36,353 bases of DNA from Saprospiraceae bacterium (GCA_020846655.1 JADLDL010000300.1:1-36353); one strand, 5' to 3'; positions 8,829-17,840 are shown, counted from the stretch's first letter. A program made the numbers and translations. Notes: generated from the sequence alone by a model not told the origin.

Positions 8829-9575
8829 TTAACGGTGGCGGCGGGGCAAAAATGTATGCCGAAGGCGTTGGAGCAGGCTAGGCCGGGGCATGGTAATTTC
8901 ACCCAGGAGCATTATCGTGGTGTCTTGTTCAAGTTGGAGGCTTGTCGAAATCAGGGCCAGGTCTTCGTGGCGCACCCGCTCCGGCAGGGGTATTTCGGTG
9001 CTGTGGTAGCCGGTGTAAGAGATGTTCAACACAGGTGTTTGCTGGTGTAGGGTGTTTAGCGGAACCGTCAAGTTGAACACACCTTCGATGTTGGTACAGG
9101 CGCCCAGAGTAGTGCCACGCAGGTTCACGGTTGCGCCGGGCAGCGGTTCGCCGGTTTCCCGGTCGGTGATCCGGCCGGATATCATGCGCAGCGAGTCTTG
9201 CCGAGGGCTGTTAGACGTGGCAGGAATGCTGGAGGTCGCAACTTGTTCGATGGTTTCATTGTGCTGGCCGGGCGGCAGCGGCGGTTGTTGGGTAGCCAAA
9301 AACGCGGCAAAGCCGGCGGCCAAGGCACCGAACACGCCGTTGCGGGGCGGGGCGGTAGCGGGGTGCAGGGGGCGGTCCAACTGATCGGGCCGGAACCGGC
9401 CGCAGATGCGCTGGTCGTGCGCAGCCAGATAGGCCAGCAATTGCGCATCGGTGTAGTGGCTAAAATCGGTGATGATGCGTTGACAACTGTCGCAGTGGCG
9501 GCGGGTAGCGTCGAGCGCTTGCATATCCGACCAGGACTGGTTGCAGGGCTTGGGTATTTGCAAACGAACGGTCAT
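8829..9575 (-). CDS. Membrane protein with Cys-rich N-terminus and carboxypeptidase-regulatory-like domain
   Basis: This protein has 248 residues from the ATG at 9575; the open frame also allows a TTG two codons earlier. The N-terminus (IPKPCNQSWSDM, then CDSCQRIITDFSHYTD) matches a motif I recall from many Bacteroidota membrane proteins, probably a small metal-binding or structural Cys module. A hydrophobic segment (NGVFGALAAGFAAFLATQ) around residues 80-100 is the only likely transmembrane helix. Residues about 130-215 form a CarboxypepD_reg-like beta domain (ISGRITDRETGEPLPGATV). It lies 51 bases upstream of the alpha-2-macroglobulin gene on the same strand, so the two may be co-transcribed. 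Function unknown; an envelope role is inferred. Confidence 0.78.
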   Translation of the reverse strand: MTVRLQIPKPCNQSWSDMQALDATRRHCDSCQRIITDFSHYTDAQLLAYLAAHDQRICGRFRPDQLDRPLHPATAPPRNGVFGALAAGFAAFLATQQPPLPPGQHNETIEQVATSSIPATSNSPRQDSLRMISGRITDRETGEPLPGATVNLRGTTLGACTNIEGVFNLTVPLNTLHQQTPVLNISYTGYHSTEIPLPERVRHEDLALISTSLQLEQDTTIMLLGEITMPRPSLLQRLRHTFLPRRHR

Positions 9576-9652
9576 GGGCAACGGGGTGGATCGTGAAAAA
9601 CGAATAGATGCAAGTTAACCCTAAAATACATGCAGTATCGCGATTTTATTTG

Positions 9653-9690
9653 CAAAAATGACCGGATTGCACGCCAGGCAACCCGGTCAT
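9653..9690 (-). terminator. Intrinsic terminator after the superoxide dismutase gene
   Basis: On the minus strand an 8-bp stem (atgaccgg with ccggtcat, 9658-9665 and 9683-9690) closes a 17-base loop and is followed by a run of five T. It lies about 30 bases past the sod stop, separating that gene from the downstream CarboxypepD_reg gene. Confidence 0.6.
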
Positions 9691-9718
9691 CCGGCAGGCT
9701 TTTGGGCACTACCCGTAC

Positions 9719-10486
9719 TCAAAACATGGCTTTATCGAAGCGCAGTGCCACTTCTTTCCAATTCACCACGTTGAAAAAGGCGGTGATATAGTCGGGGCGT
9801 TTGTTTTGGTGTTTCAGGTAGTAGGCGTGTTCCCACACGTCGAGGCCCAGTATGGGCGTGCCGGTTTTGGCGGCGATCTGTAGCATCAGGGGGTTGTCCT
9901 GGTTGGGCGTGGTACAGATAAACAGGCCTTTGTCTTTGCCGACGCAGAGCCAGGTCCAGCCGGAGCCGAACACACCTTTGGCGGCGTTGGAAAATTCTTC
10001 CTTGAATTTGTCAAAAGAGCCGAAGGTGGTGTTGATCGAGGTGGCCAATTGGCCCTCGGGCATGCCACCGGCGCCGGGGGCCATGATTTGCCAGAAAAAC
10101 GTGTGGTTCCAGTGGCCGCCGGCGTTGTTGCGGATCACTTTGTCGGTATCGGCGGTCGTGATCCGGGCCACGATGTCGTCGAGTTCGTATTCGTTGTATA
10201 CGGTGCCTTCCACGGCCTTGTTGAGGTTGTTGACATAGGCTTGGTGGTGCGTGCCGTGGTGGATTTCCATCGTCATTTTATCGATGTGCGGCTCCAGGGC
10301 TGCTGCCGCATAGGGCAGGGGCGCCAGGGCAAATGGGGTGGTTCGGCGGAGTTTGGGGGGCGGGATGGTCGGCAGGCCTGCGCTTTTGCCGGCTTTTCCG
10401 CCGCCTTTGCAAGCCTGAATCAATGGGGCGAGGGCAACACCTACCGACAGCAGGAGTCCGGTTTTCAAAAATGTTCGTTTTTCCAT
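9719..10486 (-). CDS. sodA: Exported Mn-type superoxide dismutase
   Basis: This 255-residue protein converts superoxide to oxygen and hydrogen peroxide. The catalytic part (residues about 52-255) aligns by eye with E. coli SodA. Metal ligands are visible in MEIHHGTHHQAYVNN (His76), GGHWNHTFFW and DVWEHAYY. GGH and PNQDNPLM favour Mn over Fe. Unlike cytoplasmic SodA it has an N-terminal extension, MEKRTFLKTG plus a hydrophobic stretch ending LIQAC (Cys26), which reads as a lipoprotein or Tat-like signal, so the enzyme probably works outside the cytoplasm. A terminator lies just downstream. The ArsR-type gene upstream points the same way, 117 bases away. Confidence 0.94.
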   Translation of the reverse strand: MEKRTFLKTGLLLSVGVALAPLIQACKGGGKAGKSAGLPTIPPPKLRRTTPFALAPLPYAAAALEPHIDKMTMEIHHGTHHQAYVNNLNKAVEGTVYNEYELDDIVARITTADTDKVIRNNAGGHWNHTFFWQIMAPGAGGMPEGQLATSINTTFGSFDKFKEEFSNAAKGVFGSGWTWLCVGKDKGLFICTTPNQDNPLMLQIAAKTGTPILGLDVWEHAYYLKHQNKRPDYITAFFNVVNWKEVALRFDKAMF

Positions 10487-10603
10487 TTTTATTAAAACAT
10501 TAAGTGATGTAGACTTGGAAGAAGGGCAGGTTCTCCAAAAATCCTATCCTGGCAGGCAGGAGGCCCTGAAATCAGAAGCATGGGGAGGAGGCAACAGGCA
10601 GCG

Positions 10604-10897
10604 TTACACCACGCGCTGCATTACATCAAACACCTGGAAGAACTCCACTTTGGCCAGGGCATAAAAGGAATTTTTGCCATCGCGGCGCACCGAGAGCACG
10701 TCTTTGTCTTTTAAAATCCGCAGGTGGTGCGAGGCGACGGCTTGTTCGATGCCCAGGGCTTCGTAGATTTCGGTAACCGTCATGGCTTTGCGGTGGTACA
10801 ACATTTCGATAATCAGCAACCGAAGCGGGTGCGCCATGGCACGGAGGGTTTCCGTCGCATCTTCCAGAAATTTCATGTTGTGGGTCTCTTTCATCAT
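10604..10897 (-). CDS. ArsR-family winged-helix repressor
   Basis: This 97-residue protein has the ArsR winged-helix fold: AMAHPLRLLIIEML (helices 1-2), VTEIYEALGIEQAVASHHLRILKD (recognition helix) and a beta wing, VLSVRRDGKNSFYAL. No CxC metal-binding pair is seen at the usual ArsR/SmtB position, so the signal is not obviously a metal. The start at 10897 has two adjacent ATGs; the ATG at 10876 (MKFLEDATETL) is an equally good alternative. The gene precedes sodA on the same strand, which makes sodA or its own promoter the likely target (inference). Confidence 0.85.
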   Translation of the reverse strand: MMKETHNMKFLEDATETLRAMAHPLRLLIIEMLYHRKAMTVTEIYEALGIEQAVASHHLRILKDKDVLSVRRDGKNSFYALAKVEFFQVFDVMQRVV

Positions 10898-11085
10898 GGC
10901 GCAAAAATGGCAATAGTGGACAGGGGAAAGCCAAAAGGCTTAAGTTCGCTCTAACGTATGGAGATATTTACATATTACAACAACAGCAAACAGAAAATGT
11001 GCGAAACATGACCCATTAATTCAAACAATTTTGGGCTAAACACTATTAAACAGCGGGAAACCGGTGGCTGACCGTTTTTTACCCC

Positions 11086-11093
11086 TACTTTTG
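11086..11093 (+). promoter_or_regulatory. Bacteroidota-type -7 box upstream of rluD
   Basis: The sequence tacttttg matches TAnnTTTG and lies 33 bases before the rluD start codon. No good TTTG -33 box is visible at the expected distance. Confidence 0.5.
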
Positions 11094-11125
11094 CAGCCAC
11101 CCCGCAGTCACCTTATTGTACCGGA

Positions 11126-12277
11126 ATGAACCAGGAGCTACGAAACATAGAGCAAATCAATGCTTCCGAAATACCGGAAGACGTATCCAGCAGCACCCCT
11201 GCCGAGGTATCCGACCCACAGACGGACGAGCAGGACGAGCAAAGCGCCAACGACGAGTTCTATGAGCGGCAGGAGTTTGTAGCCGACCCGAAGCAATCGC
11301 AGATACGACTCGACAAATTCCTCATGGACCGGCTGAGCAATCGCTCGCGCAACAAGGTACAAAACGCCATTCGCGCCGGTTCTGTAAAAGTCAACGACTT
11401 GGATGTAAAACCCAATTACAAAGTGAAGCCCGGCAACCACATTACCATTATCCTGCCCCGGGCCACCGAAGGCGCCTACCAAATCGCCCCGCAGAATATC
11501 CCGCTGGATATTGTTTACGAAGACGAAGATGTCATGATCGTCAACAAACCCTACAATATGGCGGTTCACCCCGGTGTAGGTATCCCGCAGGGCACCCTGG
11601 TAAATGCCGTAGCCTGGCACCTGCGCGAACAAGCCGAAAGCCTGCCGGTGAAAGACGGCAACGACGGCGACCGCGCCGGTATCGTGCACCGCATCGACAA
11701 AGACACTACCGGGCTTATGGTCGTCGCCAAAAAAGAATTTGCCATGGTGCACCTGGCCAACCAGTTCTTCCAGCATACCATCGAACGCCGGTACTGGGCT
11801 CTGGTGTGGGGCGACCCGCGCCACGATTCCGGCACCGTCGTCGGGCATATCGGCCGAAACCCCAACGACCGCAAGTTGTTTATGGTGTTTCCCGAAGGCG
11901 AAGAGGGCAAATATGCCGTGACCCACTGGCGCGTGCTCGAACGGTTTTACTACGCCACCCTCATCGAATGTCAGTTGGAAACCGGCCGCACCCACCAAAT
12001 CCGCGTACACATGAAATCCATCGGACACACCCTGTTCGGCGATCCGCGGTACGGGGGCAACCAAATCCTGAAAGGCACGCTGTATTCCCAGTACAAGCAA
12101 TTTGTAGAAGGTTTGCTGACCATTTTACCCCGGCAAGCCCTGCATGCCAAAGTATTGGGCTTCACGCACCCCCGGACCGGCGAACACGTCCGCTTCGAGT
12201 CTGAGCTGCCCAAAGACATGCAAACGGTTATCGACAAGTGGCGCGAATACGTGCAGTCGCGCAAAGAAATGTTGTGA
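11126..12277 (+). CDS. rluD: 23S rRNA pseudouridine synthase, RluD family
   Basis: This 383-residue protein isomerises specific uridines of 23S rRNA to pseudouridine. After an acidic N-terminal tail of about 55 residues comes an S4 RNA-binding domain (IRLDKFLMDRLSNRSRNKVQ, about 60-105). The catalytic domain carries the RluA-family motif HRIDKDTTGLMV with the catalytic Asp, followed by GRTHQIRVHM and GDPRYGG. Length and motif order suit RluD or a close paralogue. The next gene starts one base after its stop, so they are translationally linked. Confidence 0.92.
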   Translation: MNQELRNIEQINASEIPEDVSSSTPAEVSDPQTDEQDEQSANDEFYERQEFVADPKQSQIRLDKFLMDRLSNRSRNKVQNAIRAGSVKVNDLDVKPNYKVKPGNHITIILPRATEGAYQIAPQNIPLDIVYEDEDVMIVNKPYNMAVHPGVGIPQGTLVNAVAWHLREQAESLPVKDGNDGDRAGIVHRIDKDTTGLMVVAKKEFAMVHLANQFFQHTIERRYWALVWGDPRHDSGTVVGHIGRNPNDRKLFMVFPEGEEGKYAVTHWRVLERFYYATLIECQLETGRTHQIRVHMKSIGHTLFGDPRYGGNQILKGTLYSQYKQFVEGLLTILPRQALHAKVLGFTHPRTGEHVRFESELPKDMQTVIDKWREYVQSRKEML

Positions 12278-12278
12278 A

Positions 12279-13223
12279 ATGGATCAGTCCCATCCCGTCA
12301 TTAAAAATCATGTGCTGGACGAACTCCTTCGCCCCCGGCGGATCGTGTTTATCGTCAACCCGAAAGCCGGCACCAACCTCCAGCGCCACATCGAAAAAAG
12401 CGTCGACAAGCACCTCGACCACAAGCGCTTCATCTATGGCATCTGGCACACCGAAAAAGCCGGCCACGCCGCCGAACTGGCCCGCAAAGCCGTGGAAGAA
12501 GACTACGATATCGTGGTGGCGGTAGGCGGCGACGGCTCCATCAATGAAGTGGCCTCGGCCCTGCTCCACACCGAGGTGGTCATGGGTATCATCCCCGCCG
12601 GCTCCGGCAACGGCCTGGCGATGCACCTCGGCTATGGCCGCGACATCGACCAGGCCATGCGCAAAATCAATACCGCCAAAGTTCAAACCATCGACTGCGG
12701 CATGATGAACGGCCTGCCCTTCATCAACCTCGCCGGCATCGGCTTCGACGGCCTGGTGGCCAAACTGATGCGCGGCAGCAACTGGCGCGGCTTTTTGCCC
12801 TATTTCCTGAAATCCGTGGAAGCCGGCCTCAAATACACCGCCCGCACCTGCACCATCGAAACCGAAGACCAGGTGATCACCGAAAAATGCTTTGTGGTGA
12901 CGGTAGCCAACGGCCCCATGTACGGCTACAATTTCCAGATCGCGCCGGATGCACGGCTCGACGACGGGCTGTTCTCCGTTGTGCTGTTCAAAGACGTGCC
13001 GCGCTGGCAGTATTTTGCCGCCGTACCCTCCAGCCTCAACGGAAAAATTTATGACGCCGGCTTCGTGCGCCATTTCTCGGCCCGCCGGGTCAAAATTTCC
13101 TGCGAAGGCATCAATTACGTACACATCGACGGCGAAGGCATGGAAATGCCCGGCGACCTCCTGATTGAAATGGTGCCCCAATGTTTAAAAGTCCTCGTAC
13201 CCAATCTCGATAGCAATGTCTAA
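12279..13223 (+). CDS. Diacylglycerol/lipid kinase (YegS/BmrU/DgkB family)
   Basis: This protein has 314 residues from the ATG at 12279, one base after the rluD stop; the same frame is open further upstream but only as a shadow of rluD. Motifs are VNPKAG near the N-terminus, the nucleotide-binding GGDGSINEVA, and PAGSGNGLAMHL, all diagnostic of the DAGK catalytic domain. The C-terminal beta domain includes DDGLFSVVLF and YVHIDGEGME. The family phosphorylates diacylglycerol or related lipids with ATP at the membrane. It overlaps the SUI1-like gene by 8 bases. Confidence 0.9.
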   Translation: MDQSHPVIKNHVLDELLRPRRIVFIVNPKAGTNLQRHIEKSVDKHLDHKRFIYGIWHTEKAGHAAELARKAVEEDYDIVVAVGGDGSINEVASALLHTEVVMGIIPAGSGNGLAMHLGYGRDIDQAMRKINTAKVQTIDCGMMNGLPFINLAGIGFDGLVAKLMRGSNWRGFLPYFLKSVEAGLKYTARTCTIETEDQVITEKCFVVTVANGPMYGYNFQIAPDARLDDGLFSVVLFKDVPRWQYFAAVPSSLNGKIYDAGFVRHFSARRVKISCEGINYVHIDGEGMEMPGDLLIEMVPQCLKVLVPNLDSNV

Positions 13224-13560
13224 AAACAAACGCCACGAATTCGGCGGCTTCGTGTTTTCGACCGATCCCGATTTTTCACCGCAGGAAGACTCCGAGCCCG
13301 ATATGAACTTACCCAACGACAAACAAACCCTGCGCATCTGGCTGGAACGCGGCAAAGGCGGCAAGGAAGCCACCGTCGTCAAAGGCTACCTCGGCTCACC
13401 CGACCGCCTCAACGAACTGGCCAAACTGCTCAAAAGCAAATGCGCCGCCGGCGGCAATGCCAAAGATGGCGTCATCATCATTCAGGGCGATCACCGCGAC
13501 AAAGTGCTGGCCATGCTGCTCGAACAAGGGTATAAAAACACCAAAAAAGCAGGAGGCTAG
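13216..13560 (+). CDS. yciH: SUI1/eIF1-like translation factor (YciH)
   Basis: This 114-residue protein matches the SUI1 fold: RIWLERGKGGKEATVVKGY, then ELAKLLKSKCAAGGNAKDG and VIIIQGDHRDKV, as in bacterial YciH and eukaryotic eIF1. The first 35 residues are polar and variable. Its start codon lies inside the 3' end of the lipid kinase gene (8-base overlap), a sign of translational coupling. Bacterial YciH is thought to bind the small ribosomal subunit and influence start selection; its role here is not testable from sequence. Confidence 0.9.
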   Translation: MSKNKRHEFGGFVFSTDPDFSPQEDSEPDMNLPNDKQTLRIWLERGKGGKEATVVKGYLGSPDRLNELAKLLKSKCAAGGNAKDGVIIIQGDHRDKVLAMLLEQGYKNTKKAGG

Positions 13561-13636
13561 GACCTTCCTAATGTACTTTGGGTAATCAAGAGCCCTCAAC
13601 CAGGCTCCAAACCGGTTAACCTATTTCATTTTCAAT

Positions 13637-14986
13637 ATGAAAATTAGCCTGCTCCCCTGCGTTTTTGCCCTGGCGCTCCTGGGCGCCCTCCTGGCTTGCC
13701 ATCCGGCAAAACAGTCGACGTCCAGCACCCCCGGGCGCCCCGACACCGGCACCCGGCCCAGCACCGGCAAACCCCGGTACGAGCCCATGGATACGGTGCG
13801 TTGGGCCCCGGCGCCCGGCGCCAAGCCGCCCATCGGAACGCCGCCCGGCTCGGGCCAGCAGCCCGGAAACACCACCGGCCAAAGCTACCGGCTGGCCCTT
13901 TTGCTGCCTTTTTTGACCAACCAAATCGAGGACGAAAGCGGAGTAGTGCCCGAAAAGAGCCGCCTGGCCCTCCAGTTTTACGCCGGCGCCGACCTGGCCC
14001 TCCAGCGCTTGTCGACCGAAGAAGGCCTCGACCTCAGCGTGGACGTATTCGACACCCAGGTGAACGACGCCGATTTCCAGCGCCTGCTCAGCAATCCCCG
14101 GCTCGACAAAGCCCAGGTGCTTATCGGTCCCATCCGGACCAGCCACGTGCGGCTCCTGGCCGAGCGCATCAAAAAAACGCGCCAAATCCTGATCTCACCG
14201 GAAAGCCCGGAAATGGACCTGACCAGCGCCAATCCCGGGTTTATCCAAACCAACCCCTCCCTGCGGGCCCATTGCCACGCCATCGCCCGCTTTGTCCTGA
14301 AACGCCACCGCCCCGACGAGGTGGTCCTGATTTGCAAAGAAAAAGAAGCCGGCCGCCTGCCCTTTTTCCAGCAAAGTATCCCGGCGGGCAGCACCCGCTT
14401 CGCCGAACTTATCGTGCCGGATGCCATCGCCAATTTTGACAACATCGACCTGAAACCCTACCTGAAAGCCGGCCGGAACCCCGTGTTCATCCTGCCCACC
14501 TGGTCGAGCCAGGACTTTGTAATGGCGTTTCTGCGCAAATTGCGCAACAGCCGCGGCAGCACTTCCGTAGAGGTATTCGGCATGCCGCAGTGGAAAAATT
14601 TCGAAAACATTGAGCCGGAATATTTTGCCGACCTGAAGGTGCACATCACAGCTGCCTCCTACGTCGATTACCACAGCCCCGAGGCCCGGGCTTTCCAGCA
14701 GGCGTTTTATGACAAATACGGCACCTTGCCCGACGATGATGCCTGCAATGGCTACGACGTGGTGTGGTTTGCCGGTAAAATGCTGAAAAAATACGGACTT
14801 AGTTTTCCGGAACGGCTTTCTGCCGAACCCCTGGCCGGCCTGCATGGCGCGCTGCAATTTGCCAAAGTATCGGGCGCGCTGCAAGCCGTTTCCGGCGACC
14901 AGTTTGCACAGGCCTATGATTATCAGGAAAATATATTTGTCCATATTTTGGCTTTTCAAAAATACCAGTTCCTGCCCGTCGAATGA
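13637..14986 (+). CDS. Lipoprotein with a type 1 periplasmic-binding fold (LppC-like)
   Basis: This protein has 449 residues. A lipoprotein signal ends GALLAC (Cys about 21). A Pro/Gly/Thr-rich linker of about 55 residues follows, then a periplasmic-binding type 1 domain: YRLALLLPFLTNQ, FYAGADLALQRL, VLIGPIRTSHVRLLAE, TRQILISPESPEM and NGYDVVWFAGKML. The overall plan resembles branched-chain amino-acid binding proteins and the LppC/LpoA activators of penicillin-binding proteins. No transporter genes are adjacent, which argues against a simple ABC uptake role. Ligand unknown. Confidence 0.78.
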   Translation: MKISLLPCVFALALLGALLACHPAKQSTSSTPGRPDTGTRPSTGKPRYEPMDTVRWAPAPGAKPPIGTPPGSGQQPGNTTGQSYRLALLLPFLTNQIEDESGVVPEKSRLALQFYAGADLALQRLSTEEGLDLSVDVFDTQVNDADFQRLLSNPRLDKAQVLIGPIRTSHVRLLAERIKKTRQILISPESPEMDLTSANPGFIQTNPSLRAHCHAIARFVLKRHRPDEVVLICKEKEAGRLPFFQQSIPAGSTRFAELIVPDAIANFDNIDLKPYLKAGRNPVFILPTWSSQDFVMAFLRKLRNSRGSTSVEVFGMPQWKNFENIEPEYFADLKVHITAASYVDYHSPEARAFQQAFYDKYGTLPDDDACNGYDVVWFAGKMLKKYGLSFPERLSAEPLAGLHGALQFAKVSGALQAVSGDQFAQAYDYQENIFVHILAFQKYQFLPVE

Positions 14987-15013
14987 GCGGGCGCCGGCGC
15001 AAACAAGACCATT

Positions 15014-15751
15014 ATGAACCTGGAACGGGAAAATAGAATCCGGGCAGTGATTCGCCAGAGCCAGCCGGACCTGACCGTCGTGCTGGAAAACATCTTCGAT
15101 CCGCTCAATATCAGCGCGGTGTTGCGCTCCTGCGACGCCGTCGGGGTGCGGGAGGTGTTTGTGGTGTACACCGAAAAATACCTGACCAAGCGCGGGCTGA
15201 AAGTGGGGAAAAAGACCTCCGGCGGCGCCTTCAAGTGGATGGATGTGTATGTGTTTGAAGACCTGGACGAGTGCATCCGGCGCGTGCGTGAACGCTACGG
15301 GCGGGTATTGGCCACGTGCTTGGGCGAATCCAGCGAATCCCTGTATGCCCTCGACCTAACCCAGCCCACGGCCCTGCTGTTTGGCAACGAAGACGAAGGC
15401 ATCAGCGAAGAAGCCCTGGCCCTGGCCGACGGCAATTTTTTGATCCCGCAGGTCGGCTTTACCGAAAGCCTCAACGTGTCGGTAGCCTGTGCCGTGTCCC
15501 TGTTTGAAGCGCGGCGGCAACGCGCCGAAAAGGGGTTTTACGACCGGCAGCCGCTGCTGGACGCCGAGCAGCAGGAGCAACTGTATGCCCGCTGGGAAAT
15601 CATGCTGAAAGAAAAAGGCTGGCAGCGGCGTTATGCTATTCCGGTCAACAAAGATTCCGCACCTTTGCTGCCGGTGTATGTGGAGCGCGCGGAACACGCG
15701 CCGTTTCCACACAAACTACGCCCCAACCCCCAAACAAAATTTGACCTCTGA
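15014..15751 (+). CDS. trmH: tRNA (guanosine-2'-O-)-methyltransferase, SpoU/TrmH family
   Basis: This 245-residue SPOUT methyltransferase uses S-adenosylmethionine. The three family motifs are present: NISAVLRSCDAVG (motif 1, catalytic Arg), ALLFGNEDEGIS (motif 2) and FTESLNVSVACAVSLFEARR (motif 3). An N-terminal helix and C-terminal tail resemble TrmH, which 2'-O-methylates G18 of tRNAs, more than RlmB. It starts 27 bases after the previous gene and 8 bases before the glycosyltransferase gene, so an operon is likely. Confidence 0.88.
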   Translation: MNLERENRIRAVIRQSQPDLTVVLENIFDPLNISAVLRSCDAVGVREVFVVYTEKYLTKRGLKVGKKTSGGAFKWMDVYVFEDLDECIRRVRERYGRVLATCLGESSESLYALDLTQPTALLFGNEDEGISEEALALADGNFLIPQVGFTESLNVSVACAVSLFEARRQRAEKGFYDRQPLLDAEQQEQLYARWEIMLKEKGWQRRYAIPVNKDSAPLLPVYVERAEHAPFPHKLRPNPQTKFDL

Positions 15752-15759
15752 GTATAGTC

Positions 15760-16692
15760 ATGGATCTTTCTATCATCATCCCGCTCAAAAACGAAGCCGA
15801 AAGCCTGCCGGAACTCGAATCCTGGATCCGGCGCATCGCCGAGCGCCAGGGCTACCAATACGAACTTATTTTTATCGACGACGGCAGTACCGACAAGTCC
15901 TGGTCGGTGATCGAACGCCTGCAAGCCGCCAATCCGGCCATCCGCGCGATCAAATTCCGGCGCAACTACGGCAAGTCGGCAGCCCTGCAGGTGGGGTTCC
16001 AGGCCTCCAAGGGCAAGGTGGTGATTACAATGGATGCCGACCTGCAAGACAGCCCCGACGAAATACCCGAGCTCTACCACCTCATTGCCGGCCAGGATTA
16101 TGACCTGATCAGCGGCTGGAAAAAACTACGCCACGATCCCCTCGAGAAACGCCTGCCCAGCAAATTGTTCAACGCCGTGGCCAGTTCCATGAGCGGCATC
16201 AAACTGCACGACTTCAATTGTGGCCTGAAAGCCTACCGGCGGGAGGTGGTGAAAGCGGTGGAAATTTATGGCGAAATGCACCGCTGGATACCCGTGCTGG
16301 CCAAATGGGCTGGTTTCACCCGCATCGGGGAAAAGGTAGTGGACCACCGGGCCCGCAAATACGGCCATTCCAAATACGGTTGGGAGCGCTACATCAACGG
16401 TTTTCTCGACCTGCTGTCGGTGTATTTTGTAGGCAAATTCGGCAAACGGCCGATGCACTTTTTTGGCACCCTGGGCGTCCTGTCGTTCATGATCGGTTTC
16501 GGTTTTCTGGCCTACCTGAGCTGGGCCAAACTGGTGTACCAGGAGTATGGCATTGCCGACCGGCCTCTGTTCTACTTTGGTATTTTGGCACTGATCATCG
16601 GCACCCAGTTGTTCCTCACTGGGTTTTTGGCTGAAATCGTGAACCGCAATTCGGCCAGCCGCAACGAATACCTGGTGGAAAAAGAACTATGA
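15760..16692 (+). CDS. Family 2 glycosyltransferase, polyprenyl-phosphate type, membrane-anchored
   Basis: This protein has 310 residues. The GT2 domain (1-215) shows SIIIPLKNEAESLPEL, LIFIDDGSTDKSW, FRRNYGKSAALQ and the metal-binding ITMDADLQDSPDE. Two transmembrane helices lie at the C-terminus (about 235-260 and 270-295). This is the layout of DPM1/ArnC/GtrB-like enzymes that transfer a sugar from a nucleotide to a polyprenyl phosphate on the inner membrane. It overlaps the GT4 gene by 4 bases (ATGA). Sugar and acceptor are unknown. Confidence 0.88.
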   Translation: MDLSIIIPLKNEAESLPELESWIRRIAERQGYQYELIFIDDGSTDKSWSVIERLQAANPAIRAIKFRRNYGKSAALQVGFQASKGKVVITMDADLQDSPDEIPELYHLIAGQDYDLISGWKKLRHDPLEKRLPSKLFNAVASSMSGIKLHDFNCGLKAYRREVVKAVEIYGEMHRWIPVLAKWAGFTRIGEKVVDHRARKYGHSKYGWERYINGFLDLLSVYFVGKFGKRPMHFFGTLGVLSFMIGFGFLAYLSWAKLVYQEYGIADRPLFYFGILALIIGTQLFLTGFLAEIVNRNSASRNEYLVEKEL

Positions 16693-17819
16693 AAATTATC
16701 CTGGTCACGCCGGCCCACCCCCTGCGCGGCGGCATTGCAGCCTCTTCCGAACGCCTGGCGAAAGCCTTGCAAGCGGAAGGGCACGAGGTGGTGCTCTATA
16801 GTTTCAGCCTCCAGTATCCGGGATTTTTGTTTCCCGGCAAAACCCAATATACCGACGATCCGGCCCCGGCCGGCCTGCGCATCCGGACCCTGATCAATTC
16901 CATCAACCCCTTCAACTGGGTACTCGTGGGCCGCGAAATAGGCCGCGAACAAGCCGACCGGGTGATCGTGCGGTTCTGGTTGCCGTTTCTGGGCCCCAGC
17001 CTGGGCACTTTGCTTCGGGTAGCCCGTTGGTCGTCGAAACGCCCCTTGCACGTCACCGCCCTCGTCGACAACATCATTCCCCATGAAAAACGCCCGGGCG
17101 ACCGCTGGTTTGCGCGGTATTTTGTGTCGACTTGCCACGATTTTGTGGTGATGTCGCGCTCAGTAGGCGAAGAAATTGCCGGTTTTTTGCCCGCAGCGAC
17201 ACCTGCAGACCGGATTCGTTTTGCGCCCCACCCGATATACGACAGTTATGGCCCGCCGGTAGCCCAACCCGAGGCGCGGCGCTTGTTGAACATTCCCGAA
17301 TGCGTGCCGCTGGTGCTGTTTTTCGGCCTCATCCGGGCCTACAAGGGACTCGATCTGCTGCTGGAGGCGCTGGCGGAATGCCCGGGTGTGCATGCCCTGG
17401 TCGGTGGCGAATGCTACGAAGACTGGCAACTGTACCAAGACCTGATCGATCGGCACCAACTTGCCGAGCGGGTGCACGTGCACGCCGATTTTATTCCGGC
17501 GCAGCAGGTGGCGCATTTTTTCGGTGCAGCCGACCTGGTGGTGCAACCCTACCGCACGGCTACCCAAAGCGGCATTTCCCAGATTGCCTATCATTTTGAC
17601 AAACCCATGGTGGTCACCCGGGTGGGCGGACTGCCGGAAATCGTGACCGACGGCGTGTCGGGTTATGTGGTCGACCCCAGTCCGGCAGCCATTGCGGCCG
17701 CCATTCGCGATTTTTTTGAAAACAAGCGGGCAAAGGACCTGGAAGCCGGCGTACGGCAGGAAAAACAGCGTTTTACCTGGGAAAACCTCTGCGCTGCTTT
17801 GCTCCAAAATGTTAAGTAA
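16689..17819 (+). CDS. Family 4 glycosyltransferase
   Basis: This 376-residue GT-B fold protein starts with MKIILVTPAHPLRGGIA (donor/acceptor loop). The C-terminal GT4 domain has LFFGLIRAYKGLDLLLEAL, LVGGECYEDW, DLVVQPYRTATQSGISQIA and VTRVGGLPEIV. The usual EX7E motif is modified at the first Glu (TQSGISQIA), a variant seen in other GT4 enzymes. It is translationally coupled (ATGA) to the GT2 gene. It probably builds a lipid-linked or envelope glycan with its partner; exact substrate unknown. Confidence 0.87.
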   Translation: MKIILVTPAHPLRGGIAASSERLAKALQAEGHEVVLYSFSLQYPGFLFPGKTQYTDDPAPAGLRIRTLINSINPFNWVLVGREIGREQADRVIVRFWLPFLGPSLGTLLRVARWSSKRPLHVTALVDNIIPHEKRPGDRWFARYFVSTCHDFVVMSRSVGEEIAGFLPAATPADRIRFAPHPIYDSYGPPVAQPEARRLLNIPECVPLVLFFGLIRAYKGLDLLLEALAECPGVHALVGGECYEDWQLYQDLIDRHQLAERVHVHADFIPAQQVAHFFGAADLVVQPYRTATQSGISQIAYHFDKPMVVTRVGGLPEIVTDGVSGYVVDPSPAAIAAAIRDFFENKRAKDLEAGVRQEKQRFTWENLCAALLQNVK

Positions 17820-17840
17820 AAATTAAACCTGCGGCAGGTG

